From NCBI RefSeq assembly GCF_004348985.1, contig NZ_SMKW01000056.1:1-61970 (forward strand): a stretch of 61,970 nucleotides of DNA, read 5' to 3'. This document shows positions 25,314 through 33,719 of the stretch, piece by piece. This DNA comes from Saccharopolyspora elongata. Lineage in GTDB: Bacteria; Actinomycetota; Actinomycetes; Mycobacteriales; Pseudonocardiaceae. A program made the position numbers and the translations under genes. Under the pieces are notes generated by a model. The model was not told the DNA's origin and made no database searches. It worked only from the letters and a program-made list of their open reading frames with translations. Position 1 is the first letter of the stretch. Each line of letters starts with the position of its first letter.

Positions 25314-26612
25314 TCAGCGCTCGATCGCCGTGGTCTCCTCGGCATCGGTGTCGGCGTCGGTGTCGGCGTCGGTGTCTGTGCTGGTGTCGGGCTGCGGAGT
25401 GCGTGCGCGCTTGTGCGGCAGGGCGACGTTGCTGACCCCGGAGAACCGCTCGTGCAGGCCGTGGTGCTTGGGGTGGCGCCACAGGGCGACGAAGAACACG
25501 ACGGGCAGCAGGCAGACCAGCCCGAACATCGCGGCGGCCACCAGCAGTTCCACCACGTGATCCCCGCTGATCAGGTCCAGCGCCAACGACGGCACCTCGG
25601 ACAGGCGGTCCAGGCCGGCCCCCATCACCCGGAACAGCGCCGCAACGGCGACCAGCACCGTCATGCCCGTGACCACCGGGATCGGCAGCAGCGGGATGGC
25701 CAGCACCACGGCCCGCAGCAGCAGCCGCCACAGCTCGGGCCGCTTCCCGTCCGGGCCGACCATCTTGAGCAGCAGCAGCCTCTTGCCCGGCGTGCCGCCC
25801 AGCCACCACGGCAGCAGCACGAACCAGAGCGCCACGGCCAGCACCATGCCGAGCAGCCAGCTGGACGAGTTGAAGACCACCACGCAGAACAGGGTCGTGA
25901 ACAGCATGACGAACGGCAGCGCGCACAGGTCGATCAGCAGCGCCAGGAATCGCCTGCCCAGCGGCACCGGACGTCGTGCCAGCGCCGCGTCGTCCAGGTT
26001 GTCCAGGGTCGGCAGCCAGCGGGTCAGCGGCCCCGCGATGGCCCAGCCGATCATGGCCCCGCCGGTGTTGGCGATGAGATCGTCCACATCGAACAGCCGG
26101 TACGGGCACTCGTAGACGCCCCACAGGCCGGAAAGCTGGGTGAACTCGAAGAACAGCGAGGCGCCGAGGCCGATCGCCGAGGCGGCGGCGAAGTTCAGCC
26201 GGAAGTGGAAGCGCAGGTAGACGCCCAGCGGGAGCAGCAGGAGCAGGTTCAGCAGGGTCTCCAGCACCGCCGGGTTGTGGATCACCAGCGCGCTCAGGGT
26301 GACCTGCCCCTCCGCCTCCTTCCAGATGTCGGCGAAGGTGTTGCCGGGCACCAGCTGCGGATGCGCGACCCTGGGGTACTTCGCGCACACGTCGACCGAC
26401 GGGCCGGGCAGCGGCACGACGGTCATGAAGAACGCGGTGAGCGAGTAGAACAGGAAGCTGTAGAAGGACAACGACCGCCAACTGGTCATGACGCCGTGCC
26501 GGCGGTAGGTCACCACCGCCGCGGGCACGAACAACACCAGGGCGAGCAGTGGGAAGACGATCAACGCAGTTTTGATCGGCAGCAGATAAGCGCTGGGCAC
26601 GACGCACATCAT
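25314..26612 (-). CDS. VanZ-domain/RDD-domain fusion membrane protein
   Basis: A 432-residue integral membrane protein. The N-terminal half (about 40-200) is a VanZ-like domain: FLFYSLTAFFMTVVPLP, NLLLLLPLGVYLRF, LFFEFTQLSG, FDVDDLIANTGGAMIGW. The second half (about 220-370) is an RDD domain: RRFLALLIDLCALPF and WWLGGTPGKRLLLLKMV. The C-terminal tail has DTDADTDADTDA, encoded by tandem GTCGGC/T repeats. VanZ proteins have been linked to lipoglycopeptide tolerance; RDD domains to ion or small-molecule transport. The combination occurs in actinomycetes, without known function. Confidence 0.82.
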   Translation of the reverse strand: MMCVVPSAYLLPIKTALIVFPLLALVLFVPAAVVTYRRHGVMTSWRSLSFYSFLFYSLTAFFMTVVPLPGPSVDVCAKYPRVAHPQLVPGNTFADIWKEAEGQVTLSALVIHNPAVLETLLNLLLLLPLGVYLRFHFRLNFAAASAIGLGASLFFEFTQLSGLWGVYECPYRLFDVDDLIANTGGAMIGWAIAGPLTRWLPTLDNLDDAALARRPVPLGRRFLALLIDLCALPFVMLFTTLFCVVVFNSSSWLLGMVLAVALWFVLLPWWLGGTPGKRLLLLKMVGPDGKRPELWRLLLRAVVLAIPLLPIPVVTGMTVLVAVAALFRVMGAGLDRLSEVPSLALDLISGDHVVELLVAAAMFGLVCLLPVVFFVALWRHPKHHGLHERFSGVSNVALPHKRARTPQPDTSTDTDADTDADTDAEETTAIER

Positions 26613-26701
26613 TTCCGGAAGCGGAATGACGGGTCAAATCGTGATATTCGGCCCCGAGTCCCGGTGACCGAGGTCACCGACCGGTCGAATCGTTTTCGGC
26701 G

Positions 26702-26906
26702 TCACACCGCGGCCAGTTGCCGGACCACCGCCTCGCCGACGGCTTTGGCGCTGCCGGGATTCTGGCCGGTGATCAGCCGGCCGTCCTCGACGACGTAGGC
26801 CTCGAACGGTTCGTCCGCGGTGCGGTAATCGGCGCCGAGCTTCGCGAGTTCTTCCTGGAGGTTGTACGGCACGGCGTCGGCGCGATTCGGGTACTCCGGA
26901 ACATTC
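26702..26906 (-). pseudogene. DJ-1/PfpI-type gene, 3' piece, cut by an IS
   Basis: The minus strand reads PEYPNRADAVPYNLQEELAK ... DGRLITGQNPGSAKAVGEAV and a TGA at 26702-26704. This is the conserved end of type 1 glutamine-amidotransferase/DJ-1-PfpI proteins (TGQNPaSa..vg). The frame stops making sense at about 26906, exactly where the IS200/IS605-type element begins. The N-terminus of such a protein lies beyond the element at 28268-28309. Confidence 0.7.
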
Positions 26907-26977
26907 TTGACTGCTCCCTTCCCTGAAGGAAAGGGGATTCTTGGTCCCGTTGCCTTCGGGTGTAGGGGATTCCTGGC

Positions 26978-27924
26978 TCAAGCTGCCTGACCAGGCTTCG
27001 CCTGGTCAGGTCTTCTACTCTCAGCACCAGCCGGGTACAGCCCAGCCCGGACCAGCATCACGTGCGCGGAGTTTTGCCTCTCGAGGAGACCGTTCCGCAC
27101 GCGGTGCAGGTGTAGGTACGTTCTGACAGCGGGAGTGCGTGCTTGGCTCTCGCTCCGCACACCGCGCAGTCCTTCGTCGTGTTCTTCGGGTCCACCAGCA
27201 CAACCGTTCGGCCGTGCTTACGCCCCATCATCACAAGTTCGTTCTTCGTCGCTGAGATCGCGGCATCGGCGGCCTTGCGAGCCATCGTGGTCTTGGACAG
27301 GAACTTCGGCCGGAAGTCCTCGACCGCGATCGCATCGTGGTCGGTCACGACCCGCTTGGCCCAGGCGCGGGCCGTGTCCTGGCGTTGCCGGGCTATCTTG
27401 GCGTGGGCCTTCGCGGCCTGCTTGCGAGCCCTGGCGGTAGCCCTTGGACGACGGCTTTCCCTTGGGCGGCCTGCGTCGGGCCATCATCCGCTGATAACGC
27501 GCCAGCTTCGCAGCTGCCTTCTTGCCGTGCTCGGCGTGGGGTAGGTCATGGTCATCGCTGGTGGTGGTAGCGGTCTCTGCCACACCCCAATCAATCCCGA
27601 TCACCTTGCCGGTTCCGGGGAGCGGCTGGATTTCGCGAAGTCCCGGATGATCTGCTGCTGCGGCACCGACGCACCCGCACGAAGCCACTCGTGTTCGCCA
27701 CGCCACCCCGTCAGGAGCTTGTCCAGGTGCGCGGGCCCGCACTTCTCGCCGTCGCGGTACGCCTGCCGGGAGGTGGCCACGCACTGGTTCCACACCCACC
27801 GGCACCGGTCCCACTCACCAAGCAGGGATCGCAATGCAGTGCGGGACAGACGGAGACGATAGGTGTACCGGGCATGCCCTGAACCCGGCGCCACCTCGCC
27901 ACCCACTCCCATGAACATCACCAT
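26978..27924 (-). pseudogene. tnpB: TnpB (IS200/IS605), several frameshifts
   Basis: The RNA-guided nuclease-like TnpB is spread over at least four frames. Frame 1 (27924-27601) has the N-terminal YRLRLSRTALRSLLGEWDRC. Frame 2 (about 27620-27410) has the RuvC-I motif KVIGIDWGVAET. Frame 3 (27348-27058) has AIAVEDFRPKFLSKTTMARK (RuvC-II Glu) and the zinc ribbon CAVCGARAKHALPL...CTACG. Frame 4 (to 26978) has the end NSAHVMLVRAGLYPAGAE. The gene cannot give a functional protein. Confidence 0.85.
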
Positions 27925-27959
27925 AGAGGTTGGCTTATGGAGACCAACAACGGGTTCCT

Positions 27960-28089
27960 CACAGGCGCAGACACGTCGTTTTCCTCATGCACGCTCACTT
28001 GGTTTTCGCCACCAAGTACCGGCCCCCTCAAAGGCGTCTCGTCTCGGCCGCTGCGCAAGGAGTTCGAAGACCTACAGTTCGCATACTGA
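27960..28089 (+). pseudogene. tnpA: TnpA (Y1 transposase) remnant
   Basis: The frame begins RRRHVVFLMHAHLVFATKYR, the conserved N-terminus of IS200-type Y1 transposases (with the HxH-like metal site). After PP it fuses to a different short segment ending RKEFEDLQFAY and a stop. The usual 130-150 residues, with the catalytic Tyr, are missing, so the copy has an internal deletion. Confidence 0.75.
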
Positions 28090-28267
28090 CAGGATGTTCA
28101 CCTCTGATCGGGGTCGTACCTTGCGGGATCGGTTGGAGGTGCGCCGATCTCCGCGGTACGCCAGTACATCGACCAGCAAGCCCGACCCATCGTCTAGCGG
28201 GCCACTCGCGCGGGAGTTGACACGCTTCCCCTATCCTATAATAAAGGACGGGGTACCCGCGCTACGT

Positions 28268-28309
28268 TCCTCCGTTGGCGACGATCAGAATCCTGTTCTT
28301 CCTGGCCAT
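28268..28309 (-). pseudogene. DJ-1/PfpI-type gene, 5' piece
   Basis: The minus strand starts MARKNRILIVANG from ATG 28309, the usual first strand of DJ-1/PfpI proteins, and is then cut at the other end of the IS. About 150 codons between this and the 3' piece at 26.9 kb are missing, so insertion came with a deletion. Confidence 0.55.
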
Positions 28310-28521
28310 TTCCGATTCATCCCCCGCATCCCGAAGCGCCCCGACGGACACCGCTCACCAGAAGCCGGGCTCGGGTACGCGCCAGGCTAGCCCTGACGAA
28401 GTCCCGTCGCGAAACCGCGATCCCACGCCCGTTCCCGTGATTGATTCACGGGAAACTGGCGCTCGTACTATTCGCGTCGCGCAGTACTTCACGCCCGCTG
28501 CCCACCGGCGCTCCTGGTGAC

Positions 28522-28565
28522 CCGTGTGAAGTTTGTGCTGCTATAGCAACACAAAACATGCACGG
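28522..28565. repeat. TATAGC-core hairpin, second copy
   Basis: Arms 28522-28537 and 28550-28565 with internal mismatches. Positions 28532-28555 equal 24349-24372 base for base. It lies 13 bp beyond the stop of the minus-strand CoA-transferase gene, so it may end that transcript. Confidence 0.65.
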
Positions 28566-28577
28566 CTGACGTTGTGG

Positions 28578-29774
28578 CTAGGCGTCGGTGCTCCGGGCGA
28601 TGTCGGCCTCGATCAGCTCCGCGATCTGGTCGGGCGTGTAGCCCAGGGAGGCGAGGATCCGGCGGGTGTCCGCACCTTTCTCGCGCGGCGCGGTGCGGAC
28701 CTCGCCGGGCGTTCGGCCGAGTTTGATCGGGATTCCGGTGCCCCGGTAGCCGTCCCGCTCCACCACCATGTTCCGGTGCAGCACCTGCGGATCGGTCAGC
28801 GCTTCGCCCACGTCGTGCACCGGCGTCGCCGGCACGCCGCGGTCCAGCAGCTTGCGGGCCAGGTCGTGGCGGCGGTGGGCGGCGATCCGCTCGATGATCA
28901 GCGGGCGCAGCTCCGCGACGTTGCGGACCCGGTCGGCGTTCGTCGCGAACCGCGCTTCGTCGGCGATGTCCGGGATGCCGAGCAGCTCCGCGAAGTGGCG
29001 GAACTGGCGGTCGTTGCCGACCCCGATGAAGATCTGCCCGTCCTCGGCCTCGAAGGTGTCGTACGGGGCGATGGAGGGGTGCGCCGATCCGGTGCGCTGC
29101 GGAAGCTTCCCGGAGACCAGCCAGCCCGGAGAATGCGGGTGCAGCAACGAAATCGCCGTGTCGAGCAGCGTGCAGTCCACCAGCTGGCCGCGCCCGGTGG
29201 CGTGCCGGTCGTGGAGCGCGAGCAGCACGCCGGAGAACGCATAGATCCCGGTCACCATGTCCACAATGGGCACTCCGACGCGCAGCGGCGGCCCCGACGG
29301 TTCGCCGTTGATGCTCATCAGCCCGCCGTAAGCCTGCAGGATCGCGTCGTAGCCGGGCATGCCGCCCATCGGCCCGTCGACGCCGAAACCGGTGATGCGG
29401 CAATGGATCAGGCGGGGGTAGCGCTCCGCGATCGCCTCGTCGGAGAAGCCCCACTTGGCCAGCGTGCCCGCCTTGAAGTTCTCCACCACGACGTCCGCGT
29501 CCCGCAGCAGCTCGTCGAGCACCCGCTGCCCGCCCGGCGAGGCGAAGTCCAGGCAGATGTTGTTCTTGTTGCGGTTGATACCGGTGTGGTAGGCGCTCAT
29601 GGTCTCGCTGACGAACGGCGGCCCCCAGGTGCGCGTGTCGTCGCCCGCGGGCGGCTCGACCTTGATCACCTCGGCGCCATGGTCGGCCAGCATCTGGGTG
29701 CACAGCGGACCGGCGAGGATGCGCGACAGGTCGAGGACGCGAACGCCGCGGAGGCTGCCGTTCGGTGCGGTCAT
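28578..29774 (-). CDS. CaiB/BaiF-type (class III) CoA-transferase
   Basis: A 398-residue protein from MTAPNGSLRGVRVLDLSRIL. Family blocks: GPLCTQMLADHGAEVIKVEP, FVSETMSAYHTGINRNK, VVVENFKAGTLAKWG, MPGYDAILQAYGG with the catalytic Asp, and the C-terminal GVPATPVHDVGEAL. Class III enzymes move CoA between carboxylic acids through an aspartyl intermediate. It lies 147 bp downstream of the acyl-CoA dehydrogenase gene on the same strand. Together they would activate an acid and desaturate its CoA ester; the divergent MHS transporter probably imports the acid. Substrate unknown. Confidence 0.92.
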   Translation of the reverse strand: MTAPNGSLRGVRVLDLSRILAGPLCTQMLADHGAEVIKVEPPAGDDTRTWGPPFVSETMSAYHTGINRNKNNICLDFASPGGQRVLDELLRDADVVVENFKAGTLAKWGFSDEAIAERYPRLIHCRITGFGVDGPMGGMPGYDAILQAYGGLMSINGEPSGPPLRVGVPIVDMVTGIYAFSGVLLALHDRHATGRGQLVDCTLLDTAISLLHPHSPGWLVSGKLPQRTGSAHPSIAPYDTFEAEDGQIFIGVGNDRQFRHFAELLGIPDIADEARFATNADRVRNVAELRPLIIERIAAHRRHDLARKLLDRGVPATPVHDVGEALTDPQVLHRNMVVERDGYRGTGIPIKLGRTPGEVRTAPREKGADTRRILASLGYTPDQIAELIEADIARSTDA

Positions 29775-29848
29775 GGCGAAGATCCCCGTTTCGATCAGTG
29801 GTTGCGGAACTTCCTGCGCGCAAGGCGGCCCGGACATACATAAGGAGG

Positions 29849-29919
29849 GGCACCCACAGACCAGGGAGCGTCTGAGGTTCCGCTACCCGCACCGCCACGC
29901 AAATTGAGATTGGAAAAAC
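29849..29919 (-). repeat. flush-to-stop repeat, copy B (half)
   Basis: About 70 bp, homologous to the first part of copy A (TGGCGGTGCGGGTAGCGG, then AACCTCAGA). On the minus strand it begins 2 bp behind the stop of the acyl-CoA dehydrogenase gene, the same relation that copy A has to its gene. The distal half seen in copies A and C is absent. Confidence 0.7.
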
Positions 29920-29920
29920 C

Positions 29921-31087
29921 TCAGTAGGACTTGGGCAGGCCGAGGACGTGGTTGGACACGTAGTTCAGGACCATTTCCTGGCTGACCGGGGCGAGGCGGA
30001 GGATGCGCGACTCCCGGAAGTACCGCTCCACGTGGTACTCGCGGGCGTAGCCCATGCCGCCGTGGGTCTGGATCGCCTGGTCGGCCGCCTGGAAGCCGGC
30101 GTCGGCGCACAGCCACTTGGCCATGTTCGCCTCGCGCCCGCAGGACAGGCCCTGGTCGTAGCGCCACGCCGCGTTGCGGGCCATCAGCTCTGCCGCGTCG
30201 AGCCGGGTCGCCGCCTCGGCGAGCGGGAACGCGATGCCCTGGTTCTGGCCGATGGGCCGGTCGAAGACGACGCGTTCCTTCGCGTAGCGCACCGCGCGGT
30301 CGAGCGCGGCCCGGCCGATGCCCAGCGCCTCGTGGGCCAGCAGGATCCGCTCCGGGTTGAGTCCGTCGAGCAGGTACTTGAAGCCCTGGCCTTCGGCGCC
30401 GACGCGGGCGCTCTCGGGCACGAACAGGTCGTCGATGACGACCTCGTAGGAGGAGACCGCGTTGCGGCCCAGCTTGGGGATCGGGCTCAGGTGCACGTGC
30501 TCGGGGGCGATGTCGATGAGGAACAGCGACATCCCGTCGGTCGCGCGGTCGACCTCCTCGCGCCGGGTGGTGCGGGCGATCAGCACCATCTTCTGCGAGT
30601 CGCCCGCCTTGGTGATCCACACCTTGCGGCCGTTGATGACGTAGCCGCCGGGCACCGGCTTGGCGAACGTGGAGATCCGGGTCGTGTCGGTGCCCGCGTC
30701 GGGCTCGGTGACGCCGAAGCAGACGTGCAGCGAACCCTCGGCCGCCGCGGGGAGGACCTCCTTGCGCAGTTCCTCGCTGCCGTGCTTGACGATGGTGTTG
30801 AGGCCGAAGATCGTCAGGTGCATGGTGCTGCAGCCGTTCATCCCGGCGCCCGAGGCGGCCACCTCTTCCAGCAGCAGCGCCGCTTCGAGGATGCCGAGCC
30901 CGCCGCCGCCGTACTCCTCGGGGATGGCGATGCCCAGCCAGCCGCCCTCGGCGAAGGCGTTGTAGAAGTCCCACGGGAACTCATTGTTCGCGTCGCGCTC
31001 GGCCCAGTACTCGTCGGGGAAGCTGCGCGCCAGTTCGCGCGCGCCCGCCCGCAGGGACTGCTGGTCCGGGGTCAGTTCGAAGTGCAT
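29921..31087 (-). CDS. acyl-CoA dehydrogenase
   Basis: A 388-residue FAD enzyme. N-terminal helical part MHFELTPDQQSLRAGARELA; middle sheet with CFGVTEPDAGTDTTRI and VWITKAGDSQKMVLIART; C-terminal part with KERVVFDRPIGQNQGIAFPL and QTHGGMGYAREYHVERYFRE, where the Glu of REY is at the place of the catalytic base. GGAAAGGAAAGC precedes the ATG at 31087. It alpha,beta-desaturates an acyl-CoA. With the CoA-transferase downstream and the divergent transporter, it forms a small acid-catabolism set. One operator lies in its 5' region. Confidence 0.93.
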   Translation of the reverse strand: MHFELTPDQQSLRAGARELARSFPDEYWAERDANNEFPWDFYNAFAEGGWLGIAIPEEYGGGGLGILEAALLLEEVAASGAGMNGCSTMHLTIFGLNTIVKHGSEELRKEVLPAAAEGSLHVCFGVTEPDAGTDTTRISTFAKPVPGGYVINGRKVWITKAGDSQKMVLIARTTRREEVDRATDGMSLFLIDIAPEHVHLSPIPKLGRNAVSSYEVVIDDLFVPESARVGAEGQGFKYLLDGLNPERILLAHEALGIGRAALDRAVRYAKERVVFDRPIGQNQGIAFPLAEAATRLDAAELMARNAAWRYDQGLSCGREANMAKWLCADAGFQAADQAIQTHGGMGYAREYHVERYFRESRILRLAPVSQEMVLNYVSNHVLGLPKSY

Positions 31088-31175
31088 GGCGCTTTCCTTT
31101 CCGGCGTGCCTGGTGCCCGTACCAGCGGCGACACGTCGACCGACCCGGGCCGCGGACCGGCCACGCGATCGATCT

Positions 31176-31191
31176 GTTCCTAAATACGAAC
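31176..31191 (-). promoter_or_regulatory. operator copy 1, acyl-CoA dehydrogenase promoter
   Basis: GTTCCTAAATACGAAC, a palindrome-like 16-mer (GTTC...GAAC) about 90 bp before the acyl-CoA dehydrogenase start. It matches 31365-31380 at 14 of 16 positions. Confidence 0.6.
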
Positions 31192-31327
31192 AAACAATCC
31201 AGCTATCGGGACACGATGATCGACAGACACCCGGTCTGTCAACCGCCGGATCGCGGCCCCGAAGCGCGCGAAGATCGACGAAAACCAGCGCAAACCAGGA
31301 ATCGGCCGACTGTCCGCGGCGAACCGC

Positions 31328-31357
31328 TTGACAGTGACCCGGTTCACTTCCTAGATT
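31328..31357 (+). promoter_or_regulatory. sigma-70-type promoter of the MHS transporter gene
   Basis: TTGACA at 31328-31333, an 18-nt spacer, then TAGATT at 31352-31357. Transcription would start near 31364, right at the edge of operator copy 2, so a bound regulator should block it. Confidence 0.6.
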
Positions 31358-31364
31358 CGCCGCA

Positions 31365-31380
31365 GTTCCTATATCCGAAC
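31365..31380 (+). promoter_or_regulatory. operator copy 2, MHS transporter promoter
   Basis: GTTCCTATATCCGAAC at the predicted transcription start of the transporter gene. Same sequence class as 31176-31191. The cognate regulator is not evident; the TetR at 33.0 kb is a candidate only by nearness. Confidence 0.6.
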
Positions 31381-31438
31381 AATCGCACATCGCGATCGAC
31401 CACGCATCGACGACCACCCGTCAAGAGGGACCCAAGCA

Positions 31439-32782
31439 ATGACGCTGCACAATGGCGCGACGGCACGCCCCGAGCCGTCCCCCCGCAAGGCCGTCGGACC
31501 CGCCGTAGTGATCGGATCCGCCCTCGAGTGGTTCGACTTCTACCTCTACGCCTCGATGGCCGCCCTGGTGTTCGGGCGCCTGTTCTTCCCGGCGAGCAAC
31601 CCCACCACGGCCACCCTGGCGGCGATGGCGACCTTCGCGGTCGGCTTCCTCGCCCGCCCGTTCGGCGGCATCGTCTTCGGGATCCTCGGCGACAAGTACG
31701 GGCGCAAGATCGTGCTGTCGGCGACGTTCCTGCTGATGGGCATCTCCTCCGGGCTGATCGGCCTGCTGCCGACCTACTCCTCGGCGGGCATCGTCGCGCC
31801 GATCCTGCTGGTCGTCCTGCGCCTGCTGCAGGGCCTCGGCGCGGGCGCCGAGCTGGGCAGCGCGATCGCAGTGGCCTACGAGCACGCCGACAAGAAGTCG
31901 CGCGGCAGGCTGGGCTCGTGGCCGGCGCTGGGCGTCAACATCGGGCTGTTCGTCTCGTCGCTCACCGTGACGGTGCTGACGAGCTTCGGCAACGAGTTCC
32001 TCTACGACTGGGGCTGGCGCATCCCGTTCATCGCCAGCTTCCTGCTCGTCGCGCTCGGCTTCTGGGTGCGCCGCCAGATGCCCGAGACGCCGGAGTTCGA
32101 GAAGATCGCGCGCGACACCTCGGCCCGCAAGAAGGCCAAGCCGCTGCGCTCGCTGATCAAGTCGGACTGGCGCGGCCTGGCCGTGGTCATGGCGATCACC
32201 ATCGGCTACAACGGCGTCAGCTACATCTTCAAGACGTTCTCGCTGTCCTACCTCAGCGAATTCCGCGACGTCGCGGCCAACGTCGGCGCGTTCGGCATCT
32301 CGCTGGCCAGCGCGTGCGCGATCCTCACCGTCCCCATCGCGGGCCGCATCTGCGACTCGGTGGGCGCCAAGAAGGTGATCATCACCGGCGCGATCGCCAC
32401 GGCGGCGCTGGCGTTCCCGTTCTTCTGGCTGCTCGACTCGGGGCAGAGCCTCTACATCTGGATCGCGCTGATCCTCGCCACCGGTGTGGTGGTGCCCGCG
32501 ATGCTGGCCGCGCAGGGCGCGTTCCTCTCCCAGCAGTTCCCCACCAAGGTGCGGGTGTCCGGCCTCGGCACCGGCCGGGAGGTCGGCGGGGCCTTCTCCG
32601 GCGGCCTCGCCCCGCTCGCAGCGCTGGCGCTGGTGACGGCGTCGCCCACGCACGCCACCTGGGGCGTCTCGCTGCTGTTCGTCGCCGGGGCGCTGTTCAT
32701 CGGCGTGGGCGCGCTGTTCGACCAGACGAAGAGGGCCGAGGCGGCCGAACCCGCGCCCGCCGAGGAAGCCGTCCGATCCTGA
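31439..32782 (+). CDS. MHS-family MFS transporter
   Basis: A 447-residue, 12-helix transporter. SALEWFDFYLYASMAALVFG, GILGDKYGRKIVL and LLQGLGAGAELGSAIAVAYE are metabolite:H+ symporter signatures. GAGGGA precedes the ATG. It is divergent from the acyl-CoA dehydrogenase/CoA-transferase pair, and the two promoters share an operator. It probably brings in the acid that these enzymes degrade. It has a basic linker FEKIARDTSARKKAKPLRSL between helices 6 and 7, as usual. Confidence 0.92.
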   Translation: MTLHNGATARPEPSPRKAVGPAVVIGSALEWFDFYLYASMAALVFGRLFFPASNPTTATLAAMATFAVGFLARPFGGIVFGILGDKYGRKIVLSATFLLMGISSGLIGLLPTYSSAGIVAPILLVVLRLLQGLGAGAELGSAIAVAYEHADKKSRGRLGSWPALGVNIGLFVSSLTVTVLTSFGNEFLYDWGWRIPFIASFLLVALGFWVRRQMPETPEFEKIARDTSARKKAKPLRSLIKSDWRGLAVVMAITIGYNGVSYIFKTFSLSYLSEFRDVAANVGAFGISLASACAILTVPIAGRICDSVGAKKVIITGAIATAALAFPFFWLLDSGQSLYIWIALILATGVVVPAMLAAQGAFLSQQFPTKVRVSGLGTGREVGGAFSGGLAPLAALALVTASPTHATWGVSLLFVAGALFIGVGALFDQTKRAEAAEPAPAEEAVRS

Positions 32783-32851
32783 CCACCCTGGGCCTGCGGA
32801 CCCGATCCGCAGTCCCAGGCCCCATCCGCCGCCCGGCACTTCGCCGGGCGG

Positions 32852-32930
32852 CGTTTTCGCGCGAAAACGGCGCCTGCCAGGCGTGCCGGATGACGGTTTC
32901 GCGCGAAAACGGCGCCTGCCAGGCGTGCCC
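32852..32930. repeat. paired TTTCGCGCGAAA palindromes, site 2
   Basis: TTTCGCGCGAAA at 32855-32866 and 32897-32908, centres 42 bp apart. Each is followed by the same ACGGCGCCTGCCAGGCGTGC, so the unit is also a 42-bp direct repeat. A decayed third unit may follow near 32940. The spacer, read on the minus strand, resembles site 1 (both begin CGTCATCC). Confidence 0.9.
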
Positions 32931-32974
32931 GGCCGCGCCGTCTCGTGAACGCAGGGCCAATTTTTTCTGATCAC

Positions 32975-33000
32975 GAATTTTTGCGCGGCCCGCAAAATTC
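32975..33000 (+). promoter_or_regulatory. possible TetR operator
   Basis: GAATTTTTGCG with CGCAAAATTC forms an imperfect inverted repeat ending 15 bp before the TetR start codon. Position and shape suit autoregulation. Confidence 0.4.
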
Positions 33001-33015
33001 CAGTAGCGTGGTGCC

Positions 33016-33642
33016 ATGGATGCCGAGGAGCGCGAGCGGCCGGGCTTGCGGGAGCGCAAGAAGCAGGAGACCCGCCTCGCCCTGAGCTGGGCGGCCATCC
33101 GCCTCGCCGTGGAGCGGGGATTCGACAACGTGCGCGTCGAAGACATCGCCGCCGAGGTCGGCGTATCCCCGCGCACCTTCAACAACTACTTCGCGGGCAA
33201 GGGCGAGGCCATCGCCGCGCGACACCTGGAACGGGCCCGCCAGATCGCGGTGGAACTGCGCGCGCGGCCGGAATCCGAGCCGCTGTGGGAGGCCATCACC
33301 AACGCCGCGATGGCCCGCTTCGCGCTCGGGCAGGGCACCGGCGAGGACCAGCCGGACCGGCAGTGGGTCGACGGCGTTCGGCTGATGGTTTCCGAACCGG
33401 CGCTGCAGGGCGAGTTCGTCAGGGCCAACGCCACGGCCGAGGCCGAGCTCGCCGCCGCCATCGCCGAGCGCACCGGCACCGACCCGGCGCGTGACATCTA
33501 CCCGCGGTTGGTGGCCGGCGCGGTCGGAGTCGCGATCACGGCATCCATCGAGCACTGGCTGAGCGCCGAAGAGCCCACCCCGATGGCTCCGGTGTTGCGC
33601 GACGCGTTCCAGCAGCTCGCCAACGGGCTGCCCGTCCCCTGA
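33016..33642 (+). CDS. TetR-family transcriptional regulator
   Basis: A 208-residue protein with an N-terminal TetR DNA-binding domain: RKKQETRLALSWAAIRLAVE, then VEDIAAEVGVSPRTFNNYFA (helix-turn-helix at about 42-62). The C-terminal ligand domain is alanine-rich and not diagnostic. The flavin hydroxylase gene begins 77 bp downstream on the same strand, so the regulator probably controls it together with itself, through an inverted repeat at 32975-33000. Confidence 0.92.
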   Translation: MDAEERERPGLRERKKQETRLALSWAAIRLAVERGFDNVRVEDIAAEVGVSPRTFNNYFAGKGEAIAARHLERARQIAVELRARPESEPLWEAITNAAMARFALGQGTGEDQPDRQWVDGVRLMVSEPALQGEFVRANATAEAELAAAIAERTGTDPARDIYPRLVAGAVGVAITASIEHWLSAEEPTPMAPVLRDAFQQLANGLPVP

Positions 33643-33719
33643 CAACCCCACAACCGGACAACCCGGCGCCGCCGGGTCGATCAACCATGCCTTTTTCCGC
33701 CACAGCAAGGAGAAAAGTC

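Larger units (their letters stand above)
26907..28262. mobile_element. decayed IS200/IS605-type element
   Basis: The element lies between the two pieces of a DJ-1/PfpI gene. It has divergent remnants of tnpB (minus) and tnpA (plus), the IS605 arrangement. Ends carry hairpins typical of the group: CCCTTCC/GGAAGGG-like at 26911-26931, CTGACCAGGC/GCCTGGTCAG at 26988-27010, and a CCCCTATCC...GGACGGGG stem near 28227-28252. No target duplication is expected for this family. Exact ends are estimates. Both genes are broken, so it is immobile by itself. Confidence 0.75.

Noticed and set aside
25336..25380. GTCGGC/T tandem repeat as a regulatory repeat
   Set aside because: It is in frame within the VanZ-RDD gene and codes for the DTDA tail.
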